From Syntrophales bacterium (lineage in GTDB: Bacteria > Desulfobacterota > Syntrophia > Syntrophales > UBA5619), in NCBI GenBank assembly GCA_023229765.1, contig JALNYO010000063.1:1-8283 (forward strand): a stretch of 8,283 bases of DNA, given 5' to 3'. The position numbers and the translations under genes were made by a program. The notes beneath the pieces were generated by a model. The model saw nothing but the letters and a program-made list of their open reading frames with translations, had not been told where the DNA came from and did no database searches. Every line of letters starts with the position of its first letter. The first letter of the stretch is position 1. This document shows positions 5,214 to 8,283 of the stretch, piece after piece.

Positions 5214-7034
5214 CTATTTTTTGACGGCGTCCTTGATGCGTTTGACGTGGCCGCGGCCGAGTCCCTTCACCTCGCATCCGATTTCGAAGTAGCGTTTGAT
5301 TCTTTCGTCGTTGAGGATGCCGAAGCAATCGATGACGGCCACGGGGCGGCCGGTCATTTTGGTGACTTCATCGGGGTCGAGGGTCATGTAGGCCTCGTGG
5401 CGGACGGCGAGGACGACGGCATCGACGCCGTTGAGGGTGGCGGGGAGATCATTTTCCACCTTGCTGTCCTTGAGCTTCTCCTGATTCCGGAAGAATCGCG
5501 ACCAGGAATGGCCCGGGGCGGGGTAGTTGTCCTGCTTCTCCAGCTCCCACCAGTGCAGAACGTAGGGGTCGTGGATGACGATTTCCGCGCCCATCTCCGT
5601 GAGCTTTCTCACCACGATCTCCGAGCCGCTGTAGCGCGTGTCCCCCACGTCCTCCCGGTAGGAGGCGCCGAGGAGGGCAATCTTCGAGGCGGCGACGATT
5701 TTCCCCATGTTGCGGAGGGCGTCGCGCACCAGCTCCGCCACGTGGAGGGAGCGGGTGTCGTTGATGTCGATCGCCAGCGGCGTGATCTTGAAGATGTCAT
5801 CCTCGAAGCCCATGAGGGTCTGGTAGGACCAGACGCCGAGGCCGCCGTCCTTGGGGAGGCAGTAACCGCCGATCCCCGGGCCGGGGAAGATCATGTTGGA
5901 ATGGGTGGGGCGGACCTTGATCGCTTTGATCACCTTGATCAGGTCCACGCCGTTGCGCTCCGCAAAGAGGCTCCATTCGTTCAGGAAGGCGAGGGTCGTG
6001 GCGCGGTAGGAGTTCTCCACGATCTTGCTCGTTTCGCTCTCGATGGGGCGGTCGAGGACGGTCAGCGGGAACTTCTCGACGTTCAGGATCTCGGAGAGGA
6101 ACTTCACGACCCTTTCCTTCGCCGGCTCGTTGATCCCGCTGCAGACCCGCCAGAAGTCGCGGATGGAGGCGACGTATTCCCGGCCGGGCATGACGCGCTC
6201 GTAGGAATGGGCTAGCAAAGGCTCAGGGACGAGTGCTGAGTGCTGAGTGCTGAGTGAAGAATCAGGGACGAGTGCTGAGGACTGAGTGCTGAGGGGAGCG
6301 GGGCTTGAGAAGCGGCGCTCGAAGGCTTTTTTTAGGATTGGGTAGGCTACGTATTCAGTGGTGCCGGGGGGTACCGTTGTCTCGATAAGGACGAGGCAGT
6401 GGGGTTGGATTTTCTCGGCTATTACTTTTAAGCTCTCTTCTAAGGCGGCGATCTCGGCGTGGCCCTGGCGGCAATTGCCGAGGGTCTCCTTGAAGTAGTC
6501 GCATTGGACGTCCACGACGATCACGTCGGCGAGGCAGAGGGCCTCGTAGGTGTAGGTGGCGGTGAGGGTTTTCTTCGCGAGGACGCAGCGGGCGATCATC
6601 TGGGCGACCTCGGGGTCCTCGGCTTCTACGGGGGCGATGCCACGATTGAGAAGTGGGATTTTCCAGTAGGAACGCGGGGATGGGCGCTGGACGCCGATGA
6701 CGAATTTGTTGGGTTGGCCGGGGGGGATGATAGGGGAATTAGATTCCCGATTAAAGACTTCGGGAATGACAGATGTTTTTTGTTCGGGAATGACAGACTT
6801 ATCGGGAATGACAGGTGTTTTTTGAACGGAGTCGGCGACGATGCCGGCCATGACGGCGCCTACGAAGCCGACGCCGAGGACTACGACGATTTCATGGCCC
6901 CGGGCGCGGTGGTCGGCGACGAGGGCTTGCAGGCGCTGAATTTCAGCGGCCTCATCATGTGGGGATGGCAGAGGAAATTGCTCGCCGGTGGGGGCGGTGG
7001 AGTACTGAGGATCGAGTGCTGAGCTTGAGGTCAT
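5214..7034 (-). CDS. Nucleotide-sugar 6-dehydrogenase (UDP-glucose/GDP-mannose dehydrogenase family)
   Basis: A 606-residue cytoplasmic NAD-dependent enzyme oxidising a nucleotide sugar to the uronic acid for exopolysaccharide. The Rossmann fold begins VVVLGVGFVGAVMAG (50-64, G54-x-G56-x-x-G59). Next come IETTVPPGT (217-225), the central segment ETSKIVENSYRATTLAFLNE with the catalytic-type K337 and N341, the nucleophile C392 in GPGIGGYCLPKD, and a C-terminal UDP-binding domain (ALLGASYREDVGDTRYS, 453-469; VVLAVRHEAY). Family members are usually about 420-500 residues; the excess comes from a repeat-derived N-terminus and two repeat-derived insertions at about 71-104 and 242-273. The start at 7034 has GGAG about 7 nt upstream. 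The exact sugar substrate cannot be told. It is followed after 3 nt by the AlbA_2 gene. Confidence 0.93.
   Translation of the reverse strand: MTSSSALDPQYSTAPTGEQFPLPSPHDEAAEIQRLQALVADHRARGHEIVVVLGVGFVGAVMAGIVADSVQKTPVIPDKSVIPEQKTSVIPEVFNRESNSPIIPPGQPNKFVIGVQRPSPRSYWKIPLLNRGIAPVEAEDPEVAQMIARCVLAKKTLTATYTYEALCLADVIVVDVQCDYFKETLGNCRQGHAEIAALEESLKVIAEKIQPHCLVLIETTVPPGTTEYVAYPILKKAFERRFSSPAPLSTQSSALVPDSSLSTQHSALVPEPLLAHSYERVMPGREYVASIRDFWRVCSGINEPAKERVVKFLSEILNVEKFPLTVLDRPIESETSKIVENSYRATTLAFLNEWSLFAERNGVDLIKVIKAIKVRPTHSNMIFPGPGIGGYCLPKDGGLGVWSYQTLMGFEDDIFKITPLAIDINDTRSLHVAELVRDALRNMGKIVAASKIALLGASYREDVGDTRYSGSEIVVRKLTEMGAEIVIHDPYVLHWWELEKQDNYPAPGHSWSRFFRNQEKLKDSKVENDLPATLNGVDAVVLAVRHEAYMTLDPDEVTKMTGRPVAVIDCFGILNDERIKRYFEIGCEVKGLGRGHVKRIKDAVKK
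6223..6296 (-). repeat. In-frame AGTGCTGAG repeats within the dehydrogenase gene
   Basis: TCAGGGACGAGTGCTGAG occurs at 6223-6240 and exactly again at 6262-6279, 39 bp (13 codons) apart. Between them AGTGCTG is repeated three times at 6232-6252. In the protein this gives LSTQSSALVPDSSLSTQHSALVPEPL (about residues 248-273), a low-complexity insertion between the NAD-binding and central domains. The same type of sequence recurs at 7001-7024. Confidence 0.9.
6731..6814 (-). repeat. In-frame CGGGAATGACAG repeats within the dehydrogenase gene
   Basis: CGGGAATGACAG occurs at 6761-6772, 6785-6796 and 6803-6814, spaced 24 and 18 bp, both multiples of three. Next to it GGGAAT-TAG-ATTCCC (6734-6748) is a small hairpin. 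The translation is a repeat of the type SVIPE/PVIPD in residues 71-104, inserted just after the first Rossmann helix. Sequences of the kind GTCATTCCCG are common dispersed palindromes in bacterial genomes. Confidence 0.9.
7001..7024 (-). repeat. AGTACTGAGGATCGAGTGCTGAG repeat at the dehydrogenase N-terminus
   Basis: This tract holds two diverged units (AGTACTGAG and AGTGCTGAG) of the same family as 6223-6296. It encodes SSALDPQYST right after the initiating Met-Thr-Ser, so the predicted N-terminus is repeat-derived. Confidence 0.75.
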
Positions 7035-7050
7035 GGACGTCTCCGTGTGC

Positions 7051-7085
7051 TATTTTTTTGGGGGGTATGCCGGAGCTCCGGCATA
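7051..7085. repeat. Joint-repeat left edge fused to a perfect 20-bp palindrome
   Basis: TATTTTTTTGGGGGGT (7051-7066) matches the left edge of the repeat at 2009-2024, but in place of CAGGTC it runs into a perfect palindrome with half-site TATGCCGGAG at 7066-7085. The palindrome lies about 32 nt upstream of the dehydrogenase start and has no U-run on either strand, so an operator or a cruciform end of a mobile element is more likely than a terminator. Confidence 0.65.
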
Positions 7086-7123
7086 GGTAATGGTATTGGA
7101 ATAATTGAGAAATTAGCGACGGT

Positions 7124-7157
7124 AAAAAAGTTTTCCCTCTGAAAAAAGGAGGGGGAA
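7124..7157 (-). terminator. Possible intrinsic terminator after hicBA
   Basis: On the minus strand a weak GC stem (CCCTC at 7153-7149 region with GAGGG at 7139-7135, extended by TTCC/GGAA with a two-base bulge) is followed after AAAAC by six Ts (7129-7124). It lies 25 nt beyond the hicA stop and before the dehydrogenase gene. The stem is short and the gap to the T-run is a few bases, so support is modest. Confidence 0.3.
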
Positions 7158-7168
7158 TGAGGATAAAT

Positions 7169-7180
7169 GGGGGTCTTGCG
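7169..7180 (+). repeat. Internally deleted remnant of the joint repeat
   Basis: GGGGGTCTTGCG joins the left end (GGGGGTC) directly to the right end (TTGCG) of the joint repeat and stands 1 nt from the hicA stop codon, at the expected joint position. It is short, so chance is possible. Confidence 0.4.
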
Positions 7181-7181
7181 C

Positions 7182-7385
7182 CTACTCAAAATCCACCTTT
7201 TTGAGGCCAGATTGCCTCAGAATTGACATAAATGTACCATAAGGTATCTCTCGCTTCGGTAAAGGAACAATCACGGTCGAGCTTCCGCATCTGAACTTTT
7301 TGTTGCTGCCTGATTGATCCACCTCGACAAAGCCATGCTCATCAAGAACGGTTATAATGTGGCGGGAAGAATAAAGCTTAGACAT
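7182..7385 (-). CDS. hicA: HicA-type toxin with catalytic His replaced by Asn
   Basis: A 67-residue HicA double-stranded-RNA-binding-like protein: MSKLYSSRHIITVLDEHGFVEVDQSGSNKKFRC, then the strand STVIVPLPKREIPYGTFMSILRQSGLKKVDF, a classic HicA ending. HicA toxins are mRNA interferases whose active-site His sits in a GSH motif. Here the motif is G26-S27-N28, codon AAC at 7304-7302, one base away from a His codon (CAC). It overlaps the upstream hicB by 8 nt. By family knowledge this toxin should be weak or inactive; the antitoxin next to it is intact. Confidence 0.92.
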   Translation of the reverse strand: MSKLYSSRHIITVLDEHGFVEVDQSGSNKKFRCGSSTVIVPLPKREIPYGTFMSILRQSGLKKVDFE

Positions 7386-7590
7386 TTACGGCTGTCTCGC
7401 CGATCAAGACATCGCCAACTTCATGGTACATGCCGCTGCCAATATCGTCTTTTATATACAGATGCACGGCATCTTTCAAGTTGGCCACCGCTTCGTCAAT
7501 GCTCCTTCCAAAGCTGGCAACATCAACATTCAAGCATTGAGAAACAAAATATTTATCTTCTTTGTAAACAACATATTTAAAGTTGTACAT
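7378..7590 (-). CDS. hicB: HicB-type antitoxin
   Basis: A 70-residue HicB protein: YNFKYVVYKEDKYFVSQCLNVDVASFGRSIDEAVANLKDAVHLYI is the compact HicB fold with the typical FVSQCLNVDVASFG strand-turn and the DEAVANLKDA helix. The start at 7590 has GGAGG 8 nt upstream, and the repeat edge is 17 nt away. The gene is first in the pair and overlaps hicA by 8 nt. No separate DNA-binding domain is present at this length, so autoregulation would need the complex or another factor. Confidence 0.92.
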   Translation of the reverse strand: MYNFKYVVYKEDKYFVSQCLNVDVASFGRSIDEAVANLKDAVHLYIKDDIGSGMYHEVGDVLIGETAVNV

Positions 7591-7606
7591 ATAAAAAACC
7601 TCCGTT

Positions 7607-7639
7607 GGGGGTCAGGTCTTTAAATTTAGCGTTCGGGGG
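7607..7639 (+). repeat. Joint repeat, short-right-end copy
   Basis: GGGGGTCAGGTCTTTAAA, TTTAGCG, then TTCGGGGG, so the TTTTGC part is shortened. It lies 4 nt beyond the stop of one hicA and 17 nt before the start of the next hicB, forming the entire link between the two hicBA modules. Confidence 0.9.
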
Positions 7640-7643
7640 TGGT

Positions 7644-7874
7644 TCACAGCCGATCCCAATCATCTAAAGGGATCTCTCGCCCGATTCCCTGTTCAATTTC
7701 CTTCAGAAGCGCCTTAACCTGCGGCACGGAGTATTCCTGATTGCCCGGCACGGTAAAGGTATAGGTTCCATGACGCATATAGAAATGGCTGCCGCCAGGC
7801 TCCGGCGACGCAAAGCCGAGTGTCTTCAGTTTTTTGATAAAGTCCCGTCGTTTGCAGGGCTTCCATTTATGCAT
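7644..7874 (-). CDS. hicA: HicA-type mRNA interferase toxin
   Basis: A 76-residue HicA: RRDFIKKLKTLGFASPEPGGSHFYMRHGTYTFTVPGNQEYSVPQVKALLKEIEQGI. The GSH motif is intact with the predicted catalytic H30, followed by the FxxxH strand and the V-P-x-V-K helix. It would cleave mRNA when released from HicB. It overlaps the upstream hicB by 8 nt, and its stop lies 4 nt from the joint repeat. Only about a third of residues look alike to the HicA at 7182-7385, so the two modules are not recent duplicates. Confidence 0.92.
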   Translation of the reverse strand: MHKWKPCKRRDFIKKLKTLGFASPEPGGSHFYMRHGTYTFTVPGNQEYSVPQVKALLKEIEQGIGREIPLDDWDRL

Positions 7875-8136
7875 GAACCGCAGTTGCCTCGCCCTGAAAA
7901 GCGGGCATCCTTGCGTTCAAATTAATCCTGCCCATAACCGGCAATTTGTCCCCGTATCGAATCTTGACAATGAGCCAGCCCTCAAGACTGGATTTCAGCT
8001 CCTGCTCGCATTGATAAAGCGTCGCTCCAAAAGCTATCACCCCGGGGCATGCGGGAATCTTCCCGGAAAATGATCCGTCTTCAAGTTTGTCGTAAACCGC
8101 TGCACTCATGGCCTTATCTATATATTCAATCAGCAT
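7867..8136 (-). CDS. hicB: HicB-type antitoxin
   Basis: An 89-residue HicB: MSAAVYDKLEDGSFSGKIPACPGVIAFGATLYQCEQELKSSLEGWLIVKIRYGDKLPVMGRINLN, with the hallmark G-x-I-P-x-C-P-G-V-x-A-x-G turn and the E-L helix ending in a GWL motif. This is the HicB group usually paired with GSH-type HicA. The start at 8136 has GAGGAG about 6 nt upstream, and the joint repeat lies 21 nt away. Antitoxin-first order with an 8-nt overlap ties it to the hicA at 7644-7874. Confidence 0.92.
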   Translation of the reverse strand: MLIEYIDKAMSAAVYDKLEDGSFSGKIPACPGVIAFGATLYQCEQELKSSLEGWLIVKIRYGDKLPVMGRINLNARMPAFQGEATAVHA

Positions 8137-8156
8137 GATCTCTCCTCACAAGTCTT

Positions 8157-8195
8157 GGGGGTCAGGTCTTTAAATTTAGCGTTTTTGCGGGGGGG
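8157..8195 (+). repeat. Joint repeat, rightmost copy
   Basis: Full copy with seven Gs at the right end. It is preceded by CAAGTCTT, as is the copy at 1217, so these two share a longer left flank than the others. It stands 9 nt from the stop of the partial gene to the right and 21 nt from the hicB start. Confidence 0.9.
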
Positions 8196-8204
8196 TGACC
8201 GCAA

Positions 8205-8283
8205 TTATTCCTTTACCCGGTACACCGGGGAATGGGCCTCCGTGTCCCGGCGGTGGGCGGTAAGGTCGGCGGCAACAGTGTCG
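8205..8283 (-). CDS. 3' end of an unidentified gene
   Basis: One minus-strand frame is open from the window edge to TAA at 8207-8205, giving 25 residues that end ADLTAHRRDTEAHSPVYRVKE. The composition is GC-rich and resembles the dehydrogenase gene more than the TA genes, which suggests a chromosomal or EPS-locus gene, and the joint repeat begins 9 nt after the stop as at the other joints. The product is not recognised. Confidence 0.5.
   Translation of the reverse strand, partial: DTVAADLTAHRRDTEAHSPVYRVKE

Noticed and set aside
4771..5292. Plus-strand open frame of 173 codons
   Set aside because: It is antisense to the AlbA_2 gene across its frameshift; the minus frame carries clear AlbA_2 motifs.
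5247..6215. Long plus-strand open frame of 322 codons opposite the dehydrogenase
   Set aside because: It is a mirror frame of a GC-rich gene, rich in repetitive G/V/A/D residues and without a recognisable domain; the minus strand encodes a complete, motif-bearing enzyme.
6459..7022. Plus-strand open frame of 187 codons
   Set aside because: Antisense shadow of the 5' part of the dehydrogenase gene, low-complexity translation.
92..8195. Interpretation of the repeats as a CRISPR array
   Set aside because: The intervals are hundreds of bases long and hold genes; there are no 25-45 nt spacers and no cas genes.
92..8195. Interpretation of the repeats as classical integron attC sites
   Set aside because: The RYYYAAC/GTTRRRY boxes and paired inner boxes of attC are not visible, and there is no integrase in the window; only the cassette-like layout is similar.

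Overview
The window is an accessory region in which every convincing gene lies on the minus strand, so transcription runs from high to low coordinates. It is dominated by small type II-like toxin-antitoxin (TA) loci: hicBA twice, an orphan hicB, vapBC, mntA-hepT (MNT-HEPN), an antitoxin-mazF pair, and a phd/yefM-type antitoxin whose vapC partner is only a stub. Three genes fit an exopolysaccharide (EPS) locus or its surroundings: a large nucleotide-sugar dehydrogenase, an ATP-binding winged-helix regulator and a MarR-type regulator of the EPS-associated kind. No phylogenetic marker is present. TA density, mixed GC content, EPS-type genes and interspersed GGGGTCAGGTC repeats suggest an environmental proteobacterium of the old Deltaproteobacteria (Syntrophales/Desulfo-/Geobacter-like), but that placement is inference.

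Layout from right to left (direction of transcription): the 3' end of an unknown gene (8283-8205); repeat; hicB-hicA (8136-7644); repeat; hicB-hicA with an altered catalytic residue (7590-7182); a spacer with a decayed repeat and a perfect 20-bp palindrome; nucleotide-sugar dehydrogenase (7034-5214); 3 nt later the AlbA_2/HATPase_c_4/wHTH gene (5210-3859), which is read through only by a -1 frameshift at A-AAA-AAG; repeat; a long hairpin element; phd-like antitoxin (3657-3403) plus a 16-codon vapC stub; a head-to-head repeat pair; antitoxin-mazF (3264-2670); repeat; marR-EPS (2508-2083); repeat; mntA-hepT (2008-1302); a triple repeat; vapB-vapC (1169-511); repeat; orphan hicB (433-224); repeat; and a new gene starting at position 13.

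The unifying structure is a repeat of about 37 bp (left block GGGGGTCAGGTCTTTAAA, centre TTTAGCG, right end TTTTGCGGGGG) that forms the joint between almost all modules. All full copies have the same orientation. Seen from the genes, the repeat usually begins 4-25 nt after one stop codon and ends 10-21 nt before the next start codon, leaving room only for a Shine-Dalgarno sequence. The array therefore looks like a string of TA cassettes joined by one element, without recognisable integron attC sites and without an integrase or transposase in the window. At several places repeats have entered or cut genes: a hairpin supplies the C-terminus of the MarR protein, three short repeat tracts lie in frame in the dehydrogenase, and a vapC is truncated at a repeat. 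Three of the seven TA loci have a missing, truncated or active-site-altered toxin while the antitoxin persists.
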